DNA of 64,000 nucleotides from Candidatus Palauibacter poriticola (GTDB lineage: Bacteria; Gemmatimonadota; Gemmatimonadetes; Palauibacterales; Palauibacteraceae): NCBI GenBank assembly GCA_012270965.1, contig JAAXHJ010000061.1, positions 17,996-81,995 of the forward strand, given 5' to 3'. Every line of letters begins with the position of its first letter. Position 1 is the stretch's first letter. A model generated the notes under the pieces. It did no database searches and had not been told where the DNA came from. It saw only the letters and a list, made by a program, of their open reading frames with translations. Below are positions 21,507 to 29,987 of this stretch, piece by piece. The position numbers and the translations under genes were made by a program.

Positions 21507-23189
21507 GTGTTCGGACTCGCCTTCCGATTCCCGGCCGGACGTTACCACGCCACGCCGTGGGGACGGAACGTCAACGAAGCCGATGTGGCGTGGCCGCCGG
21601 AGCCTTGGCGGATTCTGCGAGCGCTCGTCGCCTGCTTCTGGAGAAAGGGCGACCGCGAACGCTGGGCTGAGGACGACTTGGCTCGACTGATTGACATCCT
21701 AGCCGAGGACCTTCCTGTTTTTTGCCTGCCGGAGGGTGCAATCCATGCCCACACGCGACATTATATGCCGATCCGCAAAGGGAAATCTGAATCGACAACC
21801 TTGGTATTTGACGCCTTCCTTCGCCTGCGTGAGAGCGCGGAAGTGGTTGCGGTCTGGCGGGACACGACGCTCGATGACGATCTGCTGGGTCTCGCGCGAG
21901 ACCTTGCGTCCGGTATGGGATACCTAGGGCGTGCGGAGAGTTGGACGGAGTGCCGGGTCGTCACGGAAGTAGATGTGGAACCGAACTGCGGCCCCGCCAA
22001 ATTCGAGTTTTTCGGGCAGGCGCTTCGGGTACTGGTGCCACGCTCTCCCGCGTCGTACCAAGCCGAACGAGATCGTCTGATCGACCGGGAGACGAAGCGG
22101 CTTCGCGAGCAGTCGAAGCAGGCGCTGACCGAACGTGCCTTACAAGCCAAGCTCGATCGCTCCTTTCGGGCGAACAGTGGTGTTCACACGCTTCCACCGC
22201 AGCTGCTCGATGCGCTTTCGATCGACACTTCCGACCTGCAGAATCGCAGGTGGAACCGGCCCCCGGCCGCCGACGAGGTCATCTACGCTCGAAGCCCGGC
22301 AGCCGCCCCCGGGGTTATCGGCCTCGCTCGCCACAGTCGCGGCAGGATGCGAAGGAACATGTCCGACGAGCCTACCGTAGCCCGGTACCTTCTCGCGGGA
22401 CGGCCGCTGCCTCGCATGGAAGACGCCGTGAAGATCGGCGAGGTAATGCGCACGGCGACCATGTCGAAGTTCGGCTGGGCGACCGACGAGGCGTCAGGGA
22501 AGCGGATTCCCCGAGCGCCTTGGCAGATCTCGGGGCGCGATGAGAGAAACCGGCCGCTGCGGAATCCCACGCATCCCCACGCCTTTTGGCTGCCCGAAGA
22601 CGCGGACGGCGACGGTCGGATCGACCACGTTGTCGTTTACATTGCCGACGGCATGAACGCGGCGATTCGGTCCCGACTCGACCGCGTTACGCGAATCTGG
22701 ACGGCGCCCCGTGGCGGCCTCATTCAACCTCAACCTAGCGAGACCCCCAAGGCTGACGAGTGGCGCCTTGCGTTGGAGGGGTTCGGTAACCCGAAGGACT
22801 TCATCGGGAGCTCGCCGCTCCTCGGGCGGTCGCGTCGCTGGAGGAGCCTGACTCCCTTCATGGCTTCCGGGCACCTGAAGAAGGGCGGGTATCGCCGCGA
22901 AGTGCTCAGGTTGATGGAACGGCGGGGCATCGATACGGAAGGCGTGACAGTCACGGAGCGGAAGGAGATCGTGGTGGGCGGCACGTCGAGAAGGGCGCTG
23001 AACTTCCACCGGTTCCGGTCTCGCGGGCGAGAGCCGCAGCTCGACAGCTCGGGAGCGCTGTTGGAGATCGAGTTTCCGCAGGAGTTCGCTGGGCCGTTGG
23101 CGCTGGGGTACGCCTGTCACTTCGGGCTCGGAATGTTCGGGGCGAGACAGGAATTGTACGCTCGGGCGGGCGAATTCAGGGAGCCGTGA
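21507..23189 (+). CDS. csb2: type I-G Cas5-Cas6 fusion protein Csb2
   Basis: 560 residues. The Cas5-like N-terminus reads FGLAFRFPAGRYHATPWGRNVNE, then PPEPWRILRALVACF and HAHTRHYMPIRKGK with LVFDAFLRL, all typical for Csb2. The C-terminal portion has RRALNFHRFRSRGREP and GPLALGYACHFGLGMF, a glycine-rich RAMP loop like that of Cas6. In type I-G this protein both caps the crRNA 5' end and processes the precursor. There is no separate cas6 in the window, so this domain probably matures crRNA for both effector complexes. GTG is the start, with no strong ribosome site, as expected for a coupled gene. Confidence 0.92.
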   Translation: MFGLAFRFPAGRYHATPWGRNVNEADVAWPPEPWRILRALVACFWRKGDRERWAEDDLARLIDILAEDLPVFCLPEGAIHAHTRHYMPIRKGKSESTTLVFDAFLRLRESAEVVAVWRDTTLDDDLLGLARDLASGMGYLGRAESWTECRVVTEVDVEPNCGPAKFEFFGQALRVLVPRSPASYQAERDRLIDRETKRLREQSKQALTERALQAKLDRSFRANSGVHTLPPQLLDALSIDTSDLQNRRWNRPPAADEVIYARSPAAAPGVIGLARHSRGRMRRNMSDEPTVARYLLAGRPLPRMEDAVKIGEVMRTATMSKFGWATDEASGKRIPRAPWQISGRDERNRPLRNPTHPHAFWLPEDADGDGRIDHVVVYIADGMNAAIRSRLDRVTRIWTAPRGGLIQPQPSETPKADEWRLALEGFGNPKDFIGSSPLLGRSRRWRSLTPFMASGHLKKGGYRREVLRLMERRGIDTEGVTVTERKEIVVGGTSRRALNFHRFRSRGREPQLDSSGALLEIEFPQEFAGPLALGYACHFGLGMFGARQELYARAGEFREP

Positions 23190-23306
23190 CACCGAAATGA
23201 TGCTATTGAAGAGCCACCGAGGTGGCTTCCAGCGGAAGGTGGTCGACAACGATGCGCTTGATTCCCCTCGTTGGATGGCCGGGCGCACCTCGCGCGATCG
23301 CTTGAA

Positions 23307-23332
23307 CGGCCGGGTGGCGCGGCACCCGGCCG
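23307..23332. terminator. bidirectional hairpin between the convergent type I-G and type III-B operons
   Basis: CGGCCGGGTG, a six-base loop, then CACCCGGCCG form a perfect 10-base-pair stem eight bases beyond the cmr6 stop and about 120 bases beyond the csb2 stop. No T-run follows on either strand, so it is either a factor-aided terminator or a transcript-protecting hairpin. A smaller hairpin (GCCAC/GTGGC) lies at about 23215-23230. Confidence 0.6.
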
Positions 23333-23340
23333 GTACTCCG

Positions 23341-24477
23341 TCAGGGCGCGAGGCCGGTAAGGGCCGTTTGAACCAATCTCGCCCGCTGCTTTAGCTTCTT
23401 CCTTCCGACGTTGGTTCTTGTCTTGGCTTGACCCCTTCGCCAGTAGTCGAGGTAGCCGGTCGCCCGCACGGCCTCGGCGAAGGCACGGCGCTCTTGCGGA
23501 TCCTCAATGGGATGCTTCTCGAGGTGAAGGCGCACCTCCTCGAGCAGCTGCGTCTCCGTCATCCCCTTGAGCTTGAGCCGCCAGCGGTCTTCGGGGCTCT
23601 TCATCGCCTCCTGTCGCTCCCGCTCCTCTCGGCGCTTGCGGTCCTCGCCTTCCATCCGGTCGCGGTAGTCTCGCGTGGCCTTCTCGTCGCGGCGAAACCT
23701 ACCGTAGCCCACGGCCGTCTTCGCGCCGGCACCCGACCACTCCAAGGCCGACTCCAACCATTTGAAGACCGATTCAAGGTCGCCTTCGTGCACGTTGGAG
23801 CGTGGAACCACGCCGACAAGCATGCGCGTATTCGCGGCGGCTGTCAGGAACGGAATGGGTTTCGGCGAACACCAGTCGCCCGGCGGATTTTCCGGGCCCC
23901 ACCCCGCATAATGGGGCGTCATTACGTCCGCGTCGAGCCGCACCGGGCCCAGAGGAACCGCGTCCAAGAAGCACACCGCCCCCACGCCTTGCACCGGTCC
24001 CGCTGCACCACCGGCCCCGAACACACGGTCCACGGCCTCCTGTGTCAGTCGCGGATCAGCGTCTGCCGCCGCCCACGATCGAACGAGCCCCTTGACGGAA
24101 CTCCCCGGCAGGTAGGGTGTGCCCAGTGTCGGATGCCAGGCAAAGCCGTTCTCAACGGGGTGGCTGCGGCCGAGACCCGTCACGAAGCGCGATTCCGCCT
24201 CGAATACGGCGAACTGGCCACCGCGCGCACGAACCAGCCGCAGGAGCCGGACCACGTATTCTCCAATCTCCTTATCGGAGCCGACGGGATTCCCGTTTGC
24301 GACCGTCCGTATCCAGTCAAGCTTCAGGTTGGCCCCGCCGCCGCTGGCCGACAGGGTCCACTTGTCGCCGACGACGGACCACGTGTCGCAGAACTTGTCG
24401 AACCATAGCCCCGCGTGCCCTTTCGGATGCCGACTGAGCCGCGACGCGACGCCCTTATGGAGCGGTCGGCGACTCAC
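23341..24477 (-). CDS. cmr6: type III-B RAMP protein Cmr6
   Basis: 378 residues. LVTGLGRSHPVENGFAWHPTLGTPYLPGSSVKGLVRSW is the Cmr6 family core (visible as VTGLGRSHPVENGFAWH then LPGSSVKGLVRSW), followed by VCFLDAVPLGPVRLDADVMTPHY. Cmr6 caps the 3' end of the crRNA in the Cmr complex. After about residue 270 there is a charged helical extension with many Glu/Arg/Lys residues. The GTG start overlaps the cmr5 stop by four bases. It is the last gene of the operon and ends at the hairpin facing csb2. Confidence 0.92.
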   Translation of the reverse strand: MSRRPLHKGVASRLSRHPKGHAGLWFDKFCDTWSVVGDKWTLSASGGGANLKLDWIRTVANGNPVGSDKEIGEYVVRLLRLVRARGGQFAVFEAESRFVTGLGRSHPVENGFAWHPTLGTPYLPGSSVKGLVRSWAAADADPRLTQEAVDRVFGAGGAAGPVQGVGAVCFLDAVPLGPVRLDADVMTPHYAGWGPENPPGDWCSPKPIPFLTAAANTRMLVGVVPRSNVHEGDLESVFKWLESALEWSGAGAKTAVGYGRFRRDEKATRDYRDRMEGEDRKRREERERQEAMKSPEDRWRLKLKGMTETQLLEEVRLHLEKHPIEDPQERRAFAEAVRATGYLDYWRRGQAKTRTNVGRKKLKQRARLVQTALTGLAP

Positions 24478-24878
24478 CCCGCCACGCCGTCATCGGCTGG
24501 GAACGTGGCCCGGCAGAACTTCTTGTGCCATTCGAGCCAAGCCAGCGCCTCCGCTTGGGCACGAAGGTATGTCTCTTCGTCGTTGCTCACGATGGCATCC
24601 AGCAGATCCCTGTCCTGCTCGTATACGTCCCCCTCGCCGCAGAGCCACCGTCCGATGCTCCTGTAGAGTTCGAGGTGCGCCCGTTGCACTTCGTCCGCCG
24701 GACGAAGACCCGCCGCCGCAAGCTCGGTCGCGAGCGCCTGGCCAAGTCCGTTCATGACGATGGCCGGGCCGATCCGGTCCACGTAGGCTCGGTAGTTCTT
24801 CTTGAAGGAGTCTGGCCTGCTGCCCAGCTCGCGGGTGCGCACGAGGGCGTTCTTCGCCCGCTCCCGCCCCAGGCTCAT
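24474..24878 (-). CDS. cmr5: type III-B small subunit Cmr5
   Basis: 134 residues, the usual size. It is an all-helical protein with SFKKNYRAYVDRIGPAIVMNGLGQALA, the conserved Cmr5 central helices (short core: RIGPAIVMNGLGQAL), and YLRAQAEALAWLEWHKKFCRA at the C-terminus. Cmr5 forms the belly filament that lines the target RNA. The ATG overlaps the cmr4 stop (ATGA) and the stop overlaps the cmr6 start (GTGA). Confidence 0.92.
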   Translation of the reverse strand: MSLGRERAKNALVRTRELGSRPDSFKKNYRAYVDRIGPAIVMNGLGQALATELAAAGLRPADEVQRAHLELYRSIGRWLCGEGDVYEQDRDLLDAIVSNDEETYLRAQAEALAWLEWHKKFCRATFPADDGVAG

Positions 24879-25723
24879 GATTCCCCCCGTCCGTCGCCGA
24901 GGACGGTCACGGCGAACCAGCCCTGACCCACGGTCTCGTTTCCGCCCGCCTGAAGGTAGGGTCTGCTGTTCGTGAAGAGTTCGTCGAGCACTCCGAGCGC
25001 ACCGTCATCGCGGCCAGCGACGAGGGCGTACATGACCGAGTCGGGCGGCAGCGTTTCTTCATACCACAGGTTCTTGCTCTGCTTGGTTTCGTCCTCGAGC
25101 ACGTTGCGTGCCTGAATGGAAAGACCGTAGCGGGCGAACCAAGTGAAATCATCGTCGTGAAGGACGACGAGCTGGGACTCGACACGATCCCGCGTTTCGT
25201 CGTGAAGGAGCAGTCGCTTGATGGCGTTGACGAGATCGGAGGTCGGAGTTCTCGCAACCTTGAACTTGCGCTCCTCAAGGAATACCGTGTCGCCGCCGTG
25301 CGCCGAAAGCACCGAGCCGCGCCTCGGTCTGGGCACCTCGGGGCGAGGCTCCACCCCGGCGCGCGCAAGATCTCTGCGGTAGCGCTCGATCAGGTGGGGA
25401 CACGTTGCCCACCGGTACGACGTCGTCAGACTACGCACCGGAAGCAGGAGGATCCGGGCATCCGATATCATGAGCCCCCCGGCCCTGTCTCGCGTCCCGA
25501 ACGGGGCGGCCGCCGCCTCGCGGGCCTGATCCGCGCTCGCTCCCTGGGCGCGCCGACCCGCCTCGAACTTGTCGCGCAGGGCACCCTTGAGGCTCGACCC
25601 CACGAGCACCGGATAGTCCGTGGCCGCCTCGCGCGCCACCGGAAGATCGACCACGCCCAGCCCGCGTCCGGCGCCCGGGTGGACGGGAGTCTCCGCCAAG
25701 AGTCCGAGTATCGCCGTCTTCAT
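24875..25723 (-). CDS. cmr4: type III-B backbone RNase Cmr4
   Basis: 282 residues. TPVHPGAGRGLGVVDLPVAR places Asp at position 26, equivalent to the catalytic Asp26 of Pyrococcus furiosus Cmr4 that cuts target RNA at six-base intervals. YPVLVGSSLKGALRDKFE and SDARILLLPVRSL are further family marks. The target-RNA-cleaving activity is therefore expected to be intact, which should switch off cyclase signalling after target destruction. The ATG lies three bases after the cmr3 stop. Confidence 0.94.
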   Translation of the reverse strand: MKTAILGLLAETPVHPGAGRGLGVVDLPVAREAATDYPVLVGSSLKGALRDKFEAGRRAQGASADQAREAAAAPFGTRDRAGGLMISDARILLLPVRSLTTSYRWATCPHLIERYRRDLARAGVEPRPEVPRPRRGSVLSAHGGDTVFLEERKFKVARTPTSDLVNAIKRLLLHDETRDRVESQLVVLHDDDFTWFARYGLSIQARNVLEDETKQSKNLWYEETLPPDSVMYALVAGRDDGALGVLDELFTNSRPYLQAGGNETVGQGWFAVTVLGDGRGES

Positions 25724-25726
25724 CGA

Positions 25727-26917
25727 TCAGGTCTCCATCTGGTTGGGCCACGCGCCTGCCGCGGCGAGGCCGAATCCCCATTCCGTCCGTCGTCCCACTC
25801 TCAGCCATCCACCGCCCTTCCTGACGATCCGCCCAAAGCGCCCAGGCGCGGCCACTTCGCAGAAGAGCGTGCTTCCAGCGGGCAGCACGGATCGGAGCAG
25901 CAGGGGGCGGCGGGCAAGCGAGTCCCACCCGCCGACCCCGTGAGGCCGATCCAGGCAGGCGCATACGACCCGAAGTCCACCGCCGATGTCGAGCAACTCC
26001 CTGCCGCAAGCGCTGCCTTCGTCGAGATCGAGCGGCGTGAGGGCGATGAGCGCAACCCTCCCCGCCGCCTCGATTTCGCGCAAGGGCGAGCTGATCGTCA
26101 ACGCCTCCGCGTTCCAAGGACGGCACTCGGCGACGCGGCTCTCGCCCCCCAACGGAACGAGGCGGCCGTGCGGCCACGTCCATCCGTTGCTCGGTACGCC
26201 GTCGATCCGAATACCCAGGGAGACGCCGCTCGCAACCCGGACATGGGTGGTGCTATAAAGCCGACCCTCTCGCGCCGTTCGAGTAATCAAGTCGCGTTCG
26301 AGCCCGATCCTGCGCTCCTCGCTCCAAAGCATGCCGCCCGGCACAATCTCGTCCGCACCGGGGCGCTTACCGCGCAGCACCGACTCCAAACCGGCCTTTG
26401 TGATCCATCCGTCCGGGGCGGCCTTGAGTTTCCTGTCGCCCGCATCGCGAGGGAACTCGGGGAGGCGAACCGCGACACCCAAGTCGCACATGACGGCGGG
26501 TCCGGGGCGAAGGTAGCCCTCCGGCCGCCATTCGTCCGCGCCCGTACCGACCGTACCCAGCAGGTGGCGCGCGATGGGGAAGAGTGGCCGCAGAATTTTT
26601 GAGGTAGTCGCGGAAGTCCCCCGCTGAGGATGGGACCGGGCACGCTCACCCTCCGTCAAGATAATCGGGCCGTCGAACCTCAGTGAGCCAAGATTCGGAC
26701 CGTCACCGAGCACGGAATTGAGGCGCTCCGGCCACCGCCCCTTCCCGCTCCATCCGTTGCAACGCGCCAGCGCCGCCCGCAGCGCCCCGACCATGGTTGA
26801 AGGATGCGGCGGGAACAGGCTTCGCACATCTTCTTGGGGAGCACCACCGGCGTCGAACGGAGTGCCGTCCCTCAGGAACAGAGTGTCCACCGGCTGGAGC
26901 CGGACGCCGACCGTCAC
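25727..26917 (-). CDS. cmr3: type III-B Cas5-like protein Cmr3
   Basis: 396 residues. VRLQPVDTLFLRDGTPFDAGG opens the protein, the usual Cmr3 start, then FPPHPSTMVGALRAAL and LRFDGPIILTEG. The C-terminal part ends RVGRRTEWGFGLAAAG, the glycine-rich RAMP element. Cmr3 binds the crRNA 5' handle next to Cmr2. GTG at 26917 overlaps the cmr2 stop by four bases (GTGA). The open frame continues upstream inside cmr2 but is antiprotein-like there. Confidence 0.93.
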   Translation of the reverse strand: MTVGVRLQPVDTLFLRDGTPFDAGGAPQEDVRSLFPPHPSTMVGALRAALARCNGWSGKGRWPERLNSVLGDGPNLGSLRFDGPIILTEGERARSHPQRGTSATTSKILRPLFPIARHLLGTVGTGADEWRPEGYLRPGPAVMCDLGVAVRLPEFPRDAGDRKLKAAPDGWITKAGLESVLRGKRPGADEIVPGGMLWSEERRIGLERDLITRTAREGRLYSTTHVRVASGVSLGIRIDGVPSNGWTWPHGRLVPLGGESRVAECRPWNAEALTISSPLREIEAAGRVALIALTPLDLDEGSACGRELLDIGGGLRVVCACLDRPHGVGGWDSLARRPLLLRSVLPAGSTLFCEVAAPGRFGRIVRKGGGWLRVGRRTEWGFGLAAAGAWPNQMET

Positions 26918-28788
26918 CGGCCCGCCCCTTCTCCGTCCGGGGCCGCCAAGAAACGAGCCAGCAGCAGCCCGTCGATGCCGACCGCAGTACCCGTCCCGCC
27001 CTCGTCGGACCGCGCACGCGACAGAACCCCCCGCACCAGCTCGGCCCATTCCGAAGCCCGCTCCTCCGCCCCATTCGCCGAAAGGAGGGTCAGGCTCCGG
27101 CGGATCTCGGCGTGAAGGAAGGCCCCGATGTCGAGGTCTCCCGGCGGATCCGCCCACGCACCGGGTTCCCACCGCGGTTGATCGCAGAGGAGGGAAAGTG
27201 TCTTCCGCATGCGGTAAACCAGTGAGGAGGAGAGACCGGCGTCGCCATCCGTTCCGGCGAATCTCCGCACCAGCTGGCCGAGCGACTCCACGGCCTTGGC
27301 GTCTCGGCCGCCGTCAGACCGCGTCCAGGCCGTAACCCAAAGGCAATGCAGGCCACCGGGCTTGAGGACTCCGGCCGCAAGCGAATCGCGTCCGTTTCCG
27401 TCCTTCGCGACATCGTCGAGCAGCCGTCCCGCCTCCAGGAGCGCCGCACGCAACGGCGATCGAACGTGGGTGAACAGGACGGCCGCGGAGAGCGTCGCGC
27501 CCACACCTGCCTTGAACGCGGACCGGTAGCGGTTCGCGAGGGCTTCCGCGCATGACAGCGCACCGGGAACGGGTAGCATCGCCAGTACATCATCGCCGCC
27601 CGCGTAGACGGTCACGCCGTCGTGCCGCGCCACGATTTCCGGAACCTCGCTGGTGAACGCGGTCAGCGCCTTTCCGACCGGATCCGATCCGATCTCGCGC
27701 ACCAACTCGCCCAGACGGTCGCCATCGGCCTTCAGGAGTGCGTAGAACGAGGAAGGCCTTCCCAGTGGGCAACCCGAATCCCCGGTCGCCCGGTATACGG
27801 TGTTCAGGAGGCGAACAAGGTCTTCGCGAACCTCCCCCGCCGTGCCGGGTGCCAAGGGACACCGTCGCTCGTCGCGCACGAAGTCGACGTGAAGCCAGTT
27901 CGCGTCGGCCGTGTGCGAGGGCTGCGCCGCGCCCGTGCGCTTGGCCGCTTCCGCAACGGCGTCGGCGTACCGTTTGACCTCCGCAGGTGCAATGGCCTTC
28001 GCACGCTTCAACCACGGCGAAGCACCAATGGACACCGTGGATGGCCACCGCGAGGCGTCGACGGTCCACTCCAAGGCCTCCGGAACGACGGGGAAGAGAC
28101 GTTTCACGAGGGCTATGGCGCACAGACGCTCGTTCTCTCGCAGGTTCAGTGATCCGACGAGCCGGTGCTCGCGCACACGGTCCCAGAACCCGTCTTGGCG
28201 CTCTCGGCTCGTGGTACTCTCGGCGCGCACGAACCCGGACAACTCCTGCAAACCGTGCATGACCGTGCACTTGTCGCCTGGCTCGTCAGGCGGTCGGTGG
28301 CTGCGCCAGTGCTTGCGGCGCGCGAGAAGCCCTCCACCGTCCGGGTCAACCCCGGCCGTCCACACGACCTCCCAAAAGCTCCGGATCTGCCGCTTCCAGA
28401 TCGTCACGCTTCCATGCCCCGCCGCAGCGGGTTTCTCGACGACACGTCGCCACACGGCATTGCACACGCCCTGCCACGCGTCCTCGACCGCGTGAAGCGC
28501 CGCGCGCGCCACCGCGTCGGCCGGTTCGTTCGTTTCGATCACAAAGTGGTTCGGCAGAGAGCCAATCCGCGGAACCTCTCCCTCCCTGTGCCCGGCGACC
28601 CACATGTAGAGCGGGTCACCTTTTACGACCGGCGAGACGATCCTGCTCCCGGCCCGCTCCGCGCCACGCATCGCGCGTGCACAGAGGAATGACAGCAGAT
28701 AGGAGCTCGCCCATAGGTCTCGCGTACGCCGAGACTGGGCGACGAAACCTTGGACGGGACCGATCGAAACGTCGACGCGAGTCGTCAC
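26914..28788 (-). CDS. cmr2: type III-B Cmr2 (Cas10) with cyclase motif and no HD domain
   Basis: 624 residues, short for Cmr2 (P. furiosus protein about 870). It begins almost at once with VSIGPVQGFVAQSRRTRDLWASSYLLS, the start of the first palm domain, which normally follows an N-terminal HD nuclease domain; no HD domain is present. The second palm retains FYALLKADGDRLG and VYAGGDDVLAML (GGDD near residues 395-398), so synthesis of cyclic oligoadenylates from ATP is expected. The GTG start overlaps the cmr1 stop (GTGA), and no further open sequence could encode a missing domain without running into cmr1. DNA cleavage by this subunit is therefore unlikely; signalling should be its main output. 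Confidence 0.93.
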   Translation of the reverse strand: MTTRVDVSIGPVQGFVAQSRRTRDLWASSYLLSFLCARAMRGAERAGSRIVSPVVKGDPLYMWVAGHREGEVPRIGSLPNHFVIETNEPADAVARAALHAVEDAWQGVCNAVWRRVVEKPAAAGHGSVTIWKRQIRSFWEVVWTAGVDPDGGGLLARRKHWRSHRPPDEPGDKCTVMHGLQELSGFVRAESTTSRERQDGFWDRVREHRLVGSLNLRENERLCAIALVKRLFPVVPEALEWTVDASRWPSTVSIGASPWLKRAKAIAPAEVKRYADAVAEAAKRTGAAQPSHTADANWLHVDFVRDERRCPLAPGTAGEVREDLVRLLNTVYRATGDSGCPLGRPSSFYALLKADGDRLGELVREIGSDPVGKALTAFTSEVPEIVARHDGVTVYAGGDDVLAMLPVPGALSCAEALANRYRSAFKAGVGATLSAAVLFTHVRSPLRAALLEAGRLLDDVAKDGNGRDSLAAGVLKPGGLHCLWVTAWTRSDGGRDAKAVESLGQLVRRFAGTDGDAGLSSSLVYRMRKTLSLLCDQPRWEPGAWADPPGDLDIGAFLHAEIRRSLTLLSANGAEERASEWAELVRGVLSRARSDEGGTGTAVGIDGLLLARFLAAPDGEGAGR

Positions 28789-29987
28789 GGCCCCACTTCA
28801 ATCGCGGTCAGCGCTTCCCGGGGTTCCTGTAGAAGGCGGTCGAGGAATCCGTGAACCGGGCGGTATAGTTCGTCTTCCGGTCGTTGCTCAACTCGTCGCC
28901 CGCCAACCGAGATCCCCGATTTCCCTTCGGGAAGAAATCGAGCGGGAAGAAACGACAGGACGGCGACGGGCTTGTCGCCGCACTCGTGGATGTGGATGAA
29001 GAGCGGGCTGGCCCGCCGGTCGAGGCCGTGGTCGGCGGGTCCAACCTGGTGCTCCCGCCTCGGCCCGTAATTGTGCGGCAGCCCGAAGGCGACGCGGCGG
29101 GGATGGGTGGGAGCGCTCGCATACTGCATCTTCATCAGATCGTGATCGTCCTCGAAGTTTCGTTCCGATTCCATACCTTGCAGAATCCGGCCGCCGCGAC
29201 CCCAGCTCCGGTATCTGATGAGCTCGCGTCCGATCAGATCGAGTAACGTCAAAGGCACACGAGGCGTGTGCGAATCGCTCCACACCAATACATGCCGCGC
29301 CCGATCAGACAACGCAGTGTACTCCGGCAACACGTCGCTCACGCCGGTTCGGCGCAGCCGGGCGACGCACTTCTCGAGGTCGTCCTTGGATCGCGGGGCA
29401 GCCCAGCGGCTCTTGCCGTCCACCATCAGAGAGCGGAGAACCACCGAACCGAATCCCTTGCGGCTCTTCGCGCCCATGCCGCCGAAGACTCCCGTCGCGA
29501 TGAGTGCGTCTCGCAGCAGATCCGTTCCGCCGGGGGTCAAGCGCTTCCCACTCCTCTCCAGATCGCGGACGCGCATCCGAATCGTGAACTCGCAGGGTGC
29601 CTGAAGACACTCCCGAGTCCCTTTCTTCCGGCTCGGGAAAGCCTCCATGACCCCGTACCCAAGATAGCGCACCCCTTCTCCGACCGGCTTGGTCGTGTCC
29701 GGAATCCGGAGTATATCTTTCGCACGCGCCGTCGCCGGTCGGCCAACCTCCGAATCCAGCCGCATGGTCACCATGGATTGACCGTCCCGGGCGCTGCCGA
29801 ACAGCTCGTCCTCCCGGCGCCGAATCTCCTCCAGATCACCCCCGTGCTCCTCCCAGGCGAGGGCTCGCCACCAGTACCGCAGAACGCCTTTGAAGCTGGA
29901 CATCCGCAGCTCGGCCCGTGCCGGATCGGCACCGCCGGAGAACATCGGCGTCACGACCTTGTATGCGGCGTCAATTCGCGTCGGCAT
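28785..29987 (-). CDS. cmr1: type III-B RAMP protein Cmr1
   Basis: About 400 residues. KVVTPMFSGGADPARAELRMSSFKGVLRYWWRAL is the Cmr1 signature (short forms VTPMFSGGADP and SSFKGVLRYWWRAL), followed by DELFGSARDGQS and GVFGGMGAKSRKGFGSVVL. Cmr1 binds the 3' region of the complex and helps capture target RNA. The ATG at 29987 with AGGGGGCGGAAG upstream gives the usual N-terminus (PTRIDAAYKVVTP). An upstream start at 30026 would lie further inside the CARF gene. It overlaps the upstream CARF-HEPN-CARF gene by 17 bases. Confidence 0.92.
   Translation of the reverse strand: MPTRIDAAYKVVTPMFSGGADPARAELRMSSFKGVLRYWWRALAWEEHGGDLEEIRRREDELFGSARDGQSMVTMRLDSEVGRPATARAKDILRIPDTTKPVGEGVRYLGYGVMEAFPSRKKGTRECLQAPCEFTIRMRVRDLERSGKRLTPGGTDLLRDALIATGVFGGMGAKSRKGFGSVVLRSLMVDGKSRWAAPRSKDDLEKCVARLRRTGVSDVLPEYTALSDRARHVLVWSDSHTPRVPLTLLDLIGRELIRYRSWGRGGRILQGMESERNFEDDHDLMKMQYASAPTHPRRVAFGLPHNYGPRREHQVGPADHGLDRRASPLFIHIHECGDKPVAVLSFLPARFLPEGKSGISVGGRRVEQRPEDELYRPVHGFLDRLLQEPREALTAIEVGP

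Noticed and set aside
23197..23394. 65-codon plus-strand frame between csb2 and cmr6
   Set aside because: It overlaps the hairpin and the cmr6 end, has no recognisable motif and no ribosome site; I treat the gap as non-coding.
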